Assembly (NCBI GenBank): GCA_938014335.1
Contig: CALLRP010000008.1
Coordinates: forward strand, 35,422 to 99,421
DNA from: an uncultured bacterium
Lineage (GTDB): Bacteria > Hydrogenedentota > Hydrogenedentia > Hydrogenedentales > Hydrogenedentaceae
Length of the DNA: 64,000 nucleotides
Direction of reading: 5' to 3'
The notes under the pieces are model-generated. The model was not told the DNA's origin. It worked only from the letters and a program-made list of their open reading frames with translations, and did no database searches. The position numbers and the translations under genes are program-made. Positions 33,465 to 42,700 of the stretch are shown one piece after another; position 1 is the stretch's first letter, and each line of letters starts with the position of its first letter.

Positions 33465-33602
33465 TTATAAAAACAAGAAAAATACAAATATGTCCCACTT
33501 AAGTGTAAAGTATTTTATCTTTTTGCCGATAAAAATAGTGGTGAATATGGGATAATCGAAAGATTCCCCGATGTAAACACGCCCATCGGGAACCCGTCTC
33601 AT
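33465..33602 (-). CDS. Possible 45-residue small protein
   Basis: A minus-strand frame of 45 codons starts with ATG at 33602 and ends with TAA at 33465-33467. It begins MRRVPDGRVYIGESFDYPIF and ends in a hydrophobic aromatic stretch (WDIFVFFLFL). AAGGAGG lies 7 bases before the ATG, one of the best ribosome sites in the window, and a TATAAT lies further upstream at 33679-33684. A 10-base-pair hairpin (33621-33647) stands in what would be its 5' leader. I do not recognise the protein. The same bases could instead encode a structured RNA on the plus strand, so the two readings compete. Confidence 0.4.
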   Translation of the reverse strand: MRRVPDGRVYIGESFDYPIFTTIFIGKKIKYFTLKWDIFVFFLFL

Positions 33603-33657
33603 ATTCTTACCTCCTTGAGTGCGTCATAACTTATCCCGTTATGACGCCATTTTTTTT
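33540..33657 (+). ncRNA. Possible small structured RNA ending at a strong terminator
   Basis: On the plus strand, 33540-33552 pairs with 33597-33611 (GGT/ACC, a two-base bulge, then ten pairs including one G-U). Inside it CCCGATG (33567-33573) pairs with CATCGGG (33584-33590). The single-stranded CCTCC at 33610-33614, an anti-Shine-Dalgarno-like sequence, lies between this fold and a rho-independent terminator. No convincing promoter is seen upstream, and I cannot match a known RNA family. The pairing also exists on the minus strand, where it would mask the start of the small reading frame. Confidence 0.3.
33621..33657 (+). terminator. Rho-independent terminator
   Basis: GCGTCATAAC (33621-33630) and GTTATGACGC (33638-33647) form a perfect 10-base-pair stem with a 7-base loop, followed by CA and eight T residues. 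No recognised protein gene on the plus strand runs into it from upstream, which is why a short RNA ending here was considered. Confidence 0.75.
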
Positions 33658-33721
33658 GGAGAACCATTTAAAAACTGTATTATACTCTAAATGATAGCTC
33701 GATATTTAGGATATTTAATAT

Positions 33722-34090
33722 ATGACATTGTATAAATGTGATGCATGCGGGAAAAATTTAAAAAGAGAGGAACTGCGGTATCGTGTCAAAATTGAAGTGT
33801 GTGCAGTTTATAACCAAAATGAAATTCATCTGGCAGATATAATACGAAATCATCAAGAAGAAATCATACAATTAATAAAAAAAATGGAGGAAATAAGCCC
33901 AGAAGAGCTGGAAGAGCAAATTTATAAAAGTTTTGAGTTCGATCTTTGTCCTACCTGTCATCGCGCATATCTAAAGAGCCCTCTAATTTTCAAAGAAAAA
34001 AGATATTCGGAAAATGAATCGGATAGTTTGAATAGAAATGTCGAAAAATTTTTAAGCACCTTATTATCTGAAAAAAACGAAAATAAATAG
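33722..34090 (+). CDS. Zinc-ribbon protein of unknown function
   Basis: A 122-residue cytoplasmic protein with two CxxC pairs: YKCDACGK near residues 5-12 and DLCPTCHRAY near 76-85. Together they probably bind one zinc ion. The region between them is helical and acidic (IIRNHQEEIIQLIKKMEEISPEELEEQIYKSFEF). I do not know a named family, though the well-spaced cysteines and the strong flanking conservation pattern suggest a real, conserved protein. The TPR gene follows after 99 bases behind its own promoter-like sequence. Nucleic-acid or protein binding is the likely role. Confidence 0.65.
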   Translation: MTLYKCDACGKNLKREELRYRVKIEVCAVYNQNEIHLADIIRNHQEEIIQLIKKMEEISPEELEEQIYKSFEFDLCPTCHRAYLKSPLIFKEKRYSENESDSLNRNVEKFLSTLLSEKNENK

Positions 34091-34097
34091 TTTATTA

Positions 34098-34127
34098 TTG
34101 ACAAAAAAAATTGCTATAATGTTATAA
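34098..34127 (+). promoter_or_regulatory. Promoter-like sequence before the long TPR gene
   Basis: TTGACA at 34098-34103 is followed by TATAAT at 34115-34120 (spacing 11, too short) and TTATAA at 34122-34127 (spacing 18). The second pair is the more plausible. The gene starts at 34190. Confidence 0.45.
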
Positions 34128-34189
34128 AATTTAGCACCAATTGCGAAAAAACACATTAAAAATGCAAATATTTTTCGCCGGGAGTAATT

Positions 34190-36376
34190 ATGATGGATAA
34201 TGAGGTATCTGAGGAAACAGGTATTGGTGGAATATCTCTCGATGATATTCTCGAAAAAGAATGGCAGAGCAAAATTGCGGTGGTGGGGGAGTTATTCAAG
34301 TCAAAGCAATTTGCGCAGGCTTTACCTCTGGCTCAAGAATCTTTACAATATGCTGAATATAACTTTAAAGAAGATGACCCCCGTTATGCGGTCAGCCTGA
34401 ATAATATAGCAGAAATACTAAGGGGATTGAGGAGATATGAGGAAGCGGAGCAATATGCACAAAGGGCATTAGATGTTCGTAAGAAGTATTTAGGGGAATG
34501 GCATGAAGATGTAGCAAACAGCTGGCATACACTGGGGATTATTTATCATGAACATAAAAAATATGAAGAAGCAGAAAAAGCGCATCAGTATGCTTTAGAG
34601 ATAAGACGAAAAGTATTAGGACCGCGTCATGTAGATGTGGCTCGTTCTCTATACAATCTTGCCGGGTTATATCTGGCAATGCAGAAATATGAGGAAGCAG
34701 AGAAATGTTGTCAGGAATCATTAGATATTCGAGAAAAAGTTTTAGGACCCTTTCATCATGATGTCGCAGCTACCATGCAATTGCTGGGAAATATATATCG
34801 TCAGCGAAACGACCTGGTTTTAGCAGAATCGTTATATCGCAGGGCTTTGGAAATTCGGGAAAATACACGGGGACCCAATCACCCAGAGACTGCATACACA
34901 TTAAACGCTTTAGGTGTTTTATGTCATGGTCAGGGGAAAATTAATGAAGCTATTTCATACACAGAACGAGCAGCACATTTATACAGGACAATATGGGGGA
35001 ACTCTAATATTGATGTCGCTCGTGTCTTGCATAATCTCGCAGGTTATTATCGTATTGTAGGCAAATTTTATGAAGCAGAAAAATTATATCAAGAAGCGTT
35101 AAATATCAAACAAAAATTATTACCTGAAAATCACCCGGATGTTGCCATTACTTATTATCAATTGGCAGAGTTATACAAGGGGCAAGGATTTCCACAGAAG
35201 GCGGAACCGCTTTGTGTAAAATGTCTTCAAATTTGGGAGGAAGTTTATGGGCCGGATGATATCCATGTAGGAAATGCTTTATGTCTCTGGGCAGAAGTAT
35301 TAAAATTTTTAGGAAGATTAGAGGAATCAGAAAAGAATTATAAGCGAGCTTTAGAACTTTGGAAAAAAATTTACGGTCCTGAACACCCCAATATTGCCAC
35401 AACATTAAACAATTTGGCAGAAACCCACCGTCTTCAGCAAAGATATATTGAAGCAGAAAAGCTATATTTTGACGCTATAGACCTATGGCGTAGAATATCG
35501 GGACCAGAACATCCCAATGTGGCAATGGTCCTTGCCAATATTGGGGAATTACGACAGACAGAAAAGAGATACGAAGATGCGGAACATTTTTATAAACAGG
35601 CATTACAAATTTTAGAGAAAAGTCTGGGCACTTTTAATAATGCCGTAGCGACTTTATATCATCAATTGGCTCGGTTGTTTGAGTGTCAGGAAAAATATCC
35701 TCCTGCAGAGAGTTTATACCGTCGCGCTTTGGAGATTCGTGAAAAAGTATTAGGTCCTCTTCATCCTGAGGTCGCTACAATCCTTCAAGATTTAGAGGCA
35801 TTATACCTCGCTCAGGGAAAATTCGCTTCCGCAGAACCCCTTTATTTACGCTCGATAACGATCCTAAAAACAGCTTTTGGCAATATTGACCATCCCGATT
35901 TGGCTCGGGCTATGAATAATTTAGCAGGAGTTTACCAGTCTCAAAGAAAATTTAAAGAAGCAGAAGATTACTATTTGAAATCTATAGAGATGAAACAACG
36001 AATTTATGGTCCTCAGCATATTGAAGTAGCCAAAACAATGAATAATCTGGCTTCCCTCTATTGTGATATGAAACGCTATCAAGAATCCGAGGTGTGCTTT
36101 CAGGATGTCCTTGCTATTAAATTGAAATTATTAGGAGCAGACCATCCTGAATTAGCAATCACCTATAATAATATGGGATTATTATACCTCGAAATGAAAC
36201 GATATAAGGAGTCAGAACTTTACTATACAAAAGCACTGGAAATCTGGAAAAAAATCTGGGGAGAAAAAGATCCTTCTGTGATATTGGTTTTGAGAAGTAT
36301 GCAGGATTTATATAATCGTAGCGGTGAAAGAGACAAACTGGAAATGGTCCGTCAGAAATTAACTGCTTTGCTTTAA
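34190..36376 (+). CDS. Kinesin-light-chain-type TPR repeat protein
   Basis: A 728-residue protein composed almost entirely of 42-residue TPR_12 repeats. About sixteen units can be read from residue 45 to 715, each with the pattern of an EAE.LY..AL.I+..+.G..HP.VA...NNLA.LY...+.Y type. No signal peptide or other domain is visible, so it is probably a cytoplasmic scaffold. Repeats of this kind bind protein partners, but none is suggested by the sequence. An adjacent ATG at 34193 is an alternative start. The SurA-like lipoprotein gene follows 75 bases downstream. Confidence 0.88.
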   Translation: MMDNEVSEETGIGGISLDDILEKEWQSKIAVVGELFKSKQFAQALPLAQESLQYAEYNFKEDDPRYAVSLNNIAEILRGLRRYEEAEQYAQRALDVRKKYLGEWHEDVANSWHTLGIIYHEHKKYEEAEKAHQYALEIRRKVLGPRHVDVARSLYNLAGLYLAMQKYEEAEKCCQESLDIREKVLGPFHHDVAATMQLLGNIYRQRNDLVLAESLYRRALEIRENTRGPNHPETAYTLNALGVLCHGQGKINEAISYTERAAHLYRTIWGNSNIDVARVLHNLAGYYRIVGKFYEAEKLYQEALNIKQKLLPENHPDVAITYYQLAELYKGQGFPQKAEPLCVKCLQIWEEVYGPDDIHVGNALCLWAEVLKFLGRLEESEKNYKRALELWKKIYGPEHPNIATTLNNLAETHRLQQRYIEAEKLYFDAIDLWRRISGPEHPNVAMVLANIGELRQTEKRYEDAEHFYKQALQILEKSLGTFNNAVATLYHQLARLFECQEKYPPAESLYRRALEIREKVLGPLHPEVATILQDLEALYLAQGKFASAEPLYLRSITILKTAFGNIDHPDLARAMNNLAGVYQSQRKFKEAEDYYLKSIEMKQRIYGPQHIEVAKTMNNLASLYCDMKRYQESEVCFQDVLAIKLKLLGADHPELAITYNNMGLLYLEMKRYKESELYYTKALEIWKKIWGEKDPSVILVLRSMQDLYNRSGERDKLEMVRQKLTALL

Positions 36377-36451
36377 TCTTAGATGTTGTTTATTACCTAT
36401 TCCACTTCACAAAATAATATAATCTTATTAAAAAAGGTTGAATGGCCCCTT

Positions 36452-37606
36452 ATGAAACATTCCCTCAAAGTAAAAAAATATTTGTTCCTATTTTTATTAT
36501 TTGTGCTCCCTGCCTGTGGAAAAATCGGCGACCCTGAAACAATCAAAATAGCCCGCATAGATAATGAATATATTACACGCGGAGACTTATATAAAATTCT
36601 CCGCGAAATGGATGACCGTGAGCGTCCTAAAATTTCCAGTCGGGGCGATTTTCTGCGTGTATTAAATCAACAAATTGACCTGCGAATAAAAATACCCTTA
36701 GGTAGAAAATTAGCCGAAGAAGGAAAAATTACATTAGACCGCAACCTGGCAAGAGAACAGTTTTTCCGAATGGCAGGTGATGAAGGTGAACAACTAAGGG
36801 CAATCTGGGATATTCCCATCCCTGAAGGGGATACAGTAACTCCACTAATGCAGGTATATAATTTAACTCCGGCTACACTTCGTACTATGAAAGAGTACAT
36901 CGAACAGGAAACAGATAAAATTTACGAACGATTATTGGGAGACCAGGCAATTGCGTATCTCGTAGGTGAAGATGTAAAAGCAGGAAAATTAAATGTAACA
37001 CAGGAAGAATTGGAACGGGAATATAATTTAAAAAAAGATAATTATCATATATATGAATCCATAAAATTTCGAGGAATATTTGTTCCTACATCAGTGCCTG
37101 GTTCTGCCAAAATATGTTCTGAATTTCGCAGTCAGATAGATACAGGAAAAAACTTCGATGATTTAGTCAAAGAAATCCTCTTACAAAAAGAGTCTATTGT
37201 GATCGCTCCTGAAATTAAAAATATTATGATTAGTGAAAGTGAAATAGAAAACAATCCCAACTCAGCCCGTTTCCGGGGTTTTTGGTCCGTTGCTGAAAAT
37301 GTAGAAGAGGGAACCATCCTGGGTCCTGTATATATGCCCGAGTTTCAAAGTATGGCTCGAGATGAAAAAGGAAATATAAAGACACAAGTAATGCCCGATT
37401 CATATGTGGTACTTAAAGTGCTCGAACATCGCCCCGAACGAACACCTACCATTGACGAAATTAAACACTTGCTTGTTGCTCCTATTCTCATTGGCAAAAA
37501 AATGGAGGAATTAAGAAAATTACACAATGTTGAAGTCTATGAAAAAAATCTTCCAGAACCTTCATCTGCTCGTGACCAATTCACAAACCCCTGGGAAGAC
37601 TTATAA
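36452..37606 (+). CDS. SurA/PpiC-like lipoprotein
   Basis: A 384-residue exported protein. The start at 36452 gives a signal sequence with a lipobox LPAC and modified Cys22; longer in-frame starts would add a non-signal leader. The body is helical like the SurA/PrsA N-terminal chaperone region (NEYITRGDLYKILREMD, QIDLRIKIPLGRKLAEEGKI). A C-terminal parvulin-like segment can be followed (RGIFVP, ARFRGFWSVAENVEEGTILGPVYMP, SYVVLKVLEHRPERTP). It probably helps fold outer-membrane or periplasmic proteins. Peptidyl-prolyl isomerase activity is uncertain, because the parvulin part is divergent. A thioredoxin gene follows after 25 bases. Confidence 0.7.
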   Translation: MKHSLKVKKYLFLFLLFVLPACGKIGDPETIKIARIDNEYITRGDLYKILREMDDRERPKISSRGDFLRVLNQQIDLRIKIPLGRKLAEEGKITLDRNLAREQFFRMAGDEGEQLRAIWDIPIPEGDTVTPLMQVYNLTPATLRTMKEYIEQETDKIYERLLGDQAIAYLVGEDVKAGKLNVTQEELEREYNLKKDNYHIYESIKFRGIFVPTSVPGSAKICSEFRSQIDTGKNFDDLVKEILLQKESIVIAPEIKNIMISESEIENNPNSARFRGFWSVAENVEEGTILGPVYMPEFQSMARDEKGNIKTQVMPDSYVVLKVLEHRPERTPTIDEIKHLLVAPILIGKKMEELRKLHNVEVYEKNLPEPSSARDQFTNPWEDL

Positions 37607-37631
37607 AAATATCTTAATAGAAAGGAACCTT

Positions 37632-38780
37632 ATGAAAACAACAAAAATAATCGCACACATGAGTATTGCCCTCTTATTAATCTCTATATCCCTCTACGCG
37701 GAGGAAGAAAAAAAAGATAGCAAACAACTGTTTTATAACACCTTAAAACCTCTACAAAATGCAGAGTCATATGAAGTGGAAGGGAAAGTCGTATACACTA
37801 TTAATCCCGATAAACCCAACGAAAAACCACAACAACAAGAGCAAGAGTTTAAAGTTATCACGAAAGGAACCGATTTGAACTTCGTATCTTTACATACCGG
37901 ACAAGGAAATATTCAAGTCTTCCGCAATGGCAAAACATTAACAATTTATTCAGAAAGAGAAAAAAAATTTTTAGAACGAGAAGCACCTGAAAATGCAAAA
38001 TTGTTTATGCTGGTTGGAGCTCCCAGCTTATTAGATTTAATTATATATGGAGATACAGAATTACTCCCCAAACTTGACTTCCAACAAATAGAAAATCCCT
38101 CAAATAAAAATGAAAGCCAATTTCAGATAAAAACCAACAGGAACGAAGAAATCAATGTATGGTTTTCCAATGAAACTGTTCCCCAACTCACAAAAGTACA
38201 AACACCCATACCTGCATCAAATATCTCCTCCGGGGGTATTATGGATATATACTTCCATAACTGGAAACTTAATTCTGTAACAGATGAAAGTATCTTTAAA
38301 TTTAATCCCCCAGCGGGAGTATCGAAAATAGAAAGGAAAGAATCCAAAGACGAGATGGTTGGACAAAAAGCCCCCGATTTTACTTTATCTACTTTGGACG
38401 GTCAACAAGTCTCCTTAAAAGATTTTCAAAATAAAAAAGTTGTTGTGCTGGATTTCTGGGCAACCTGGTGTCCTCCCTGTCGCAAAGCAATGCCCCTTAT
38501 TCAGGAAGTTAGCAATGAATTAAAAGATAAAGATGTTATATTCTTTGCCGTCAATGTAGATGAAGGAAAAACAAAAGTAGCTGATTTCGTTAAGAATATG
38601 GGTATAAGCTTAACCGTTCTTCTCGATACGGGTGCTAAAGTCTCTACATTATATAAAGTGGAAAGTATCCCGCGGATGGTAATCATTGGAAAAGACGGTA
38701 TTGTTAAATCAGCTCATTCGGGTTTCTCAGCGGATATGAAAGAAGGATTGAAAAAAGAGATTTTAGAAGCATTAAAATGA
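37632..38780 (+). CDS. Exported protein: LolA/DUF2092-like domain fused to a TlpA thioredoxin
   Basis: A 382-residue protein with a signal peptide (cleavage near Ala23) and two parts. Residues about 30-230 form a beta-rich domain resembling DUF2092 or LolA-like proteins (YEVEGKVVYTI, FKVITKGTDLNFVSLHTG, IMDIYFHNWKLNSV). Residues 243-382 are a TlpA/ResA-type thioredoxin with FWATWCPPCRKAMP, active-site pair Cys280/Cys283. The ATG at 37632 has an AAAGGAA site; an in-frame start at 37527 inside the previous gene would lose the signal peptide. It likely maintains envelope thiols or delivers reductant to a lipid-bound partner. Confidence 0.82.
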   Translation: MKTTKIIAHMSIALLLISISLYAEEEKKDSKQLFYNTLKPLQNAESYEVEGKVVYTINPDKPNEKPQQQEQEFKVITKGTDLNFVSLHTGQGNIQVFRNGKTLTIYSEREKKFLEREAPENAKLFMLVGAPSLLDLIIYGDTELLPKLDFQQIENPSNKNESQFQIKTNRNEEINVWFSNETVPQLTKVQTPIPASNISSGGIMDIYFHNWKLNSVTDESIFKFNPPAGVSKIERKESKDEMVGQKAPDFTLSTLDGQQVSLKDFQNKKVVVLDFWATWCPPCRKAMPLIQEVSNELKDKDVIFFAVNVDEGKTKVADFVKNMGISLTVLLDTGAKVSTLYKVESIPRMVIIGKDGIVKSAHSGFSADMKEGLKKEILEALK

Positions 38781-38814
38781 AATATGAATCACTTGATTTA
38801 AAGAAGATCAAAAT

Positions 38815-39354
38815 ATGTGGGCTCGAGTAGACACAGTCATTATAGGGATTTTGTTCCTTGTCGCTGTCGGATATTTGGTTATCTCTTATATTTCATCCTA
38901 TTCTGCAGGAGATACACATATCCTGTTAGGACAAAATGCCCCCGAATTAAAACTTAAAAAAATGGATCATTCTGAAGTGCAATTATCTTCTATTACAAAT
39001 GGGAAAAAAGCGGTTATCATTGATTTTTGGGCAACCTGGTGCGGCCCCTGTAGAAAAGCATTACCTGCTCTTGAAAAACTGGCACGCGAATACGACCCCA
39101 ATCAAGTTATCTTCCTCGGTGTAAATGTATGGGACGGCGATATTGGAGGAATAAAAAAGTTTCTAAGCGAAAACGATATAAAAACAGTCAACATTCTCTT
39201 AGATAAAGAAGAAAACGCCAGCCAGAAATATTCATTTAATGGTATTCCTGCCATTTTTGTCTTAGATGGAAATATGAAAGTTCAGAAATTCTACTCTGGA
39301 TATTCCTCCTCCTTAGACTCTAAAATAAAAAAGACCATTGACAGTCTTCTTTAA
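38815..39354 (+). CDS. Membrane-anchored TlpA/ResA-type thioredoxin
   Basis: A 179-residue protein with an uncleaved N-terminal anchor (about 7-27) and an extracytoplasmic thioredoxin domain. The active site is [15 protein letters not shown] with Cys76/Cys79. The cis-proline is in NGIPAIFVL. It lies 34 bases after another TlpA-type gene and is probably in the same operon, giving two envelope thioredoxins with different tethers. Such proteins reduce haem-binding cysteines or other envelope disulfides; the client here is unknown. Confidence 0.85.
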   Translation: MWARVDTVIIGILFLVAVGYLVISYISSYSAGDTHILLGQNAPELKLKKMDHSEVQLSSITNGKKAVIIDFWATWCGPCRKALPALEKLAREYDPNQVIFLGVNVWDGDIGGIKKFLSENDIKTVNILLDKEENASQKYSFNGIPAIFVLDGNMKVQKFYSGYSSSLDSKIKKTIDSLL

Positions 39355-39724
39355 TATTCCTTCATATTAGCTAATTATTTCCCTCTCCAATCGTATACCC
39401 AGTGGCTCTCTGTGCGACTCTCTGCATTCCCCCTTTCATTTGTGGCAAAACATAACAAATTGTCAACAAATTATCTCGCAAATAGAAAATACATATCCTT
39501 AAATAAATATTTATATTGGTATTACTTATCAATTAAAAAAGGAGACCAGTATCTTATAAAAATGACCCTGAACGGCATCCAATATCATAGTCCCTAATAG
39601 GAACCACGGGTAAAAGAGAAATCAAATACGCAGTAGTTAAATGGGGTTATATAACATTTAAATTAAATATTGAATAAAAAAAGGTTTATCCAGGGGTCTG
39701 ATTATTTAATTAAAGGAAGTATTA
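39355..39724. other. Gene-free 370-base stretch between convergent genes
   Basis: This lies between the thioredoxin gene and the GH38-like gene. A plus-strand frame at 39412-39597 (61 codons) has no ribosome site and a low-complexity, Tyr/Asn/Lys-rich product, so I do not call it. I see no tRNA, no terminator hairpin with a good T-tract, and no clear repeat. Confidence 0.5.
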
Positions 39725-42700
39725 TTATTGAGCAGAAAGAAATTGGACTTTGTCATTAAGTTGGATGCGAGCCACAGGAGAGGCAGATAGGGATATATCC
39801 TGAGGTAAAAATGTATATATATTTGTCTCAAAAGGTTTAATATAAAGGTCTATAATCTCGGGCTTTATGTGTTTGTTGAATAGAATTTTATGTGTATTCA
39901 GGGAATATTGGAGAGAAAACCATGCAATACTTCCATACAGAGAAACCGGGAGTGGATTTTCAATGATAATTTTTAACTGTGAAGCATTTTTTTCATAGCG
40001 TATTTTTGCAGGGAAATCATTGTCGGAAAGGAAAGAACGAATGGTTTTTCCATTGACTTCGGTCCATGCGTTAAGGGTAGGAATCTCATTTCCTTCATCT
40101 TTTTGTTCATAAGGTATCGTATGTTGCACCATTGTTAAGGGAGGTATATTATAGGGAACTTGAGATGTTTTCAGGATACAGTTGGTCGATGTTTCAAAGA
40201 AAACAGTCCCCTGAATTGTTTCATTAGCGTTTGTATTACATAGAGTCAATTGTATATTTTTTGATGATGAAGTAATCAGGGAAGAAATCTTTAGTATAGG
40301 GCTATCAGGAACGACCTCCAAAGGATATGTGATGTGATTCCCATTAGCATAATAAATATCTTTCATATCAAAAGGTACTCTGTTAGGTGCACTAACTTTT
40401 TTGAGAGCGACAGAGAGGGTTCGAATTTCCCATGGATTAAAGTCTATAGACGGGTCTTTTAAATGGATAGATGGATTTTCTAATGATTCCAGAGGGTTCA
40501 GTGATTGAACATTGTTTATTGCAAACCCACTACTTAAAACGCCCCTCTGATTCTGATGACTTTTAGAATTTAATCTCACAATAAGCATATCTGAGGGGTT
40601 TTGTGAACTCGATTGGATAATGGGAATACCTGTCCCGATTGGTTTGATAGAAGATATTTCAATTTTGGAATTATCTATAGAAAGGAAACTTGTATTGTTT
40701 GCCCATGTCCCTCCATGAAAACCTGTTGTGGTAATTAACATAGGTTTTTCATTACTTTTTTTAATAATATCTGTCTGTAGCCAATGTCCTGAGAAGGGAC
40801 ATATACGGTAGTGGATAGGAATAAAATTAATATGGGGGCTTTGACTACGGGCATCTAATTTGCCGTGATACAGATAAAATGATTTATTTGAATTTTGTAA
40901 AACAAGTTTTGTCCCCTGAAACAAAAGAGCAAAACCCGTTTGAGGAATCTCTGTCCCTTTAATATTAGTAACAGCAGAAGGAAGAAGAACCTCTCCACGC
41001 TGGTTAAGCATGTTAAGAAAATTATTTATAATGGAACCTAATTTTTCAGGAGTACTTGCAACGAATCCTAAAATGTTATAAGAGGAATTTCCCTCCGATA
41101 TTTCAATTAAGAAAGATGTCCCCACTTCACTTCTTTTTATAATTTCGTTATTTAATGATGGCGTGACCTCTGCAATTAACTGCTTTATACTTTCGTAATC
41201 TTTTTGAGAACCTGCCCAGATATATAAAGAGGATTTTGATTTATTATTTTTCCAATTCTGGATAGAAATCTCACTTGAGGGGATACCCCTACTCCATAAA
41301 GTTTTCCTGATAAGATTTTGCAAAACAGATATAGTATTTTCCTCTGATTTGATGAAATGAACATGTGTAAGGGGTATACAGAAATCGCTTTCGTCCTTTA
41401 TATAATCTCCGGGACCGTTTGCAAAGAAATGATGAGCAAAGAATAAAGAATTACGGACTTGTGTACTCGAATCATAATCGAGGGATGGTGTTGTAAATGC
41501 GAACGATGGAGACCCATAAACAGGGACTGTCCCACCATAGGGGATGGTAAAGGCAGACGCAAGATTTTTACCCAATGTATCGGGTGATGGAGTAAAACAA
41601 TGGTAACAATATATCTGATTAACTTTCTGATATAGACAATATTCTTTGGTTAGTGTTCCTTTTTTGTTTTCATATTGGATAACAACTCGTTGTAATAACT
41701 CCGACTTGAAGGTTTCATATTTTTTAACGGTGTCCGACAGAGGTATAAAGTTTCCTCCATCTATGTTTGCTAAACCTATCTCATCAAAATTACTGTTCGG
41801 CGGGATTATATCTTTCCCTGAGGTCTTATCAATAATTTGAGAAATATTCCCTGTATTGTTATTAATGCGGACCCATAAGTATTCATTTTCAATAAAATGG
41901 TCTGTAGTTTTTATAGGTTGGGTAATTGGTTTCTCAGGAATGAGATAATAATTTTTTACCCCAAATGATGGGACTTCTTCTGCCACAAACTCTATCTGAT
42001 ATTTATTTATTGAGGAAGTCTCTTCTTTGAAGGTATGAAATTGAGAAGGGATAGGTTTGCCATCCGAAGAGAGAAGAACATAATTTAAATGGGGAAGAGA
42101 GACATCCACGATAACCGGCAAAGTTTTTGTTGAGGAATTAGGGTTAAAAACTACAATTGCCTGCGAATGGGGTTTATTATCCGTTACATACGTTAATGTA
42201 TTAACGTTTTCCGCAATATATTTTATCGTGCGTTGTATTATTTTTTCCACATCACCATTGGCCAGGTATAACTGAGATATAAGGGAATTCATTTCATTTT
42301 CAGTTAATTTACTATTTATAACATCGGGGTCTACAGTTTGTAGTAATATCGTCCATAATCGAGCAATAAGTTCTCCGGGGTAAGACAGGCCCAATATCCC
42401 TGCAATAGTAGATGATGTTTGAGCCAGTAGGAGATTTTCTTCAAGTTGATAAAGGCACATCTTTAATAATGTGTTAGAAAGAAGGCCTTCAATCTTCTCT
42501 TTCGAATATATAGGTGAAAAAATATGAGGAATTGTTTCTAAATTTCCTCGTGAGTTTAGAAAATTTTGTATCTCCTCAAAAAATTCGGGTGCTCCATTCC
42601 CATGGAATAGAAATGGTGGAATTTCATTCTTTAATTCAGGCAAAAGATTCACATTGAAATGAGGGGATGTATTTTCAAGGACTAACGCATCTATTTCTGG

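Noticed and set aside
39412..39597. A 61-codon plus-strand frame in the gap between the thioredoxin and GH38-like genes.
   Set aside because: No ribosome binding site, a biased low-complexity product (Tyr, Asn, Lys) and no link to neighbours.
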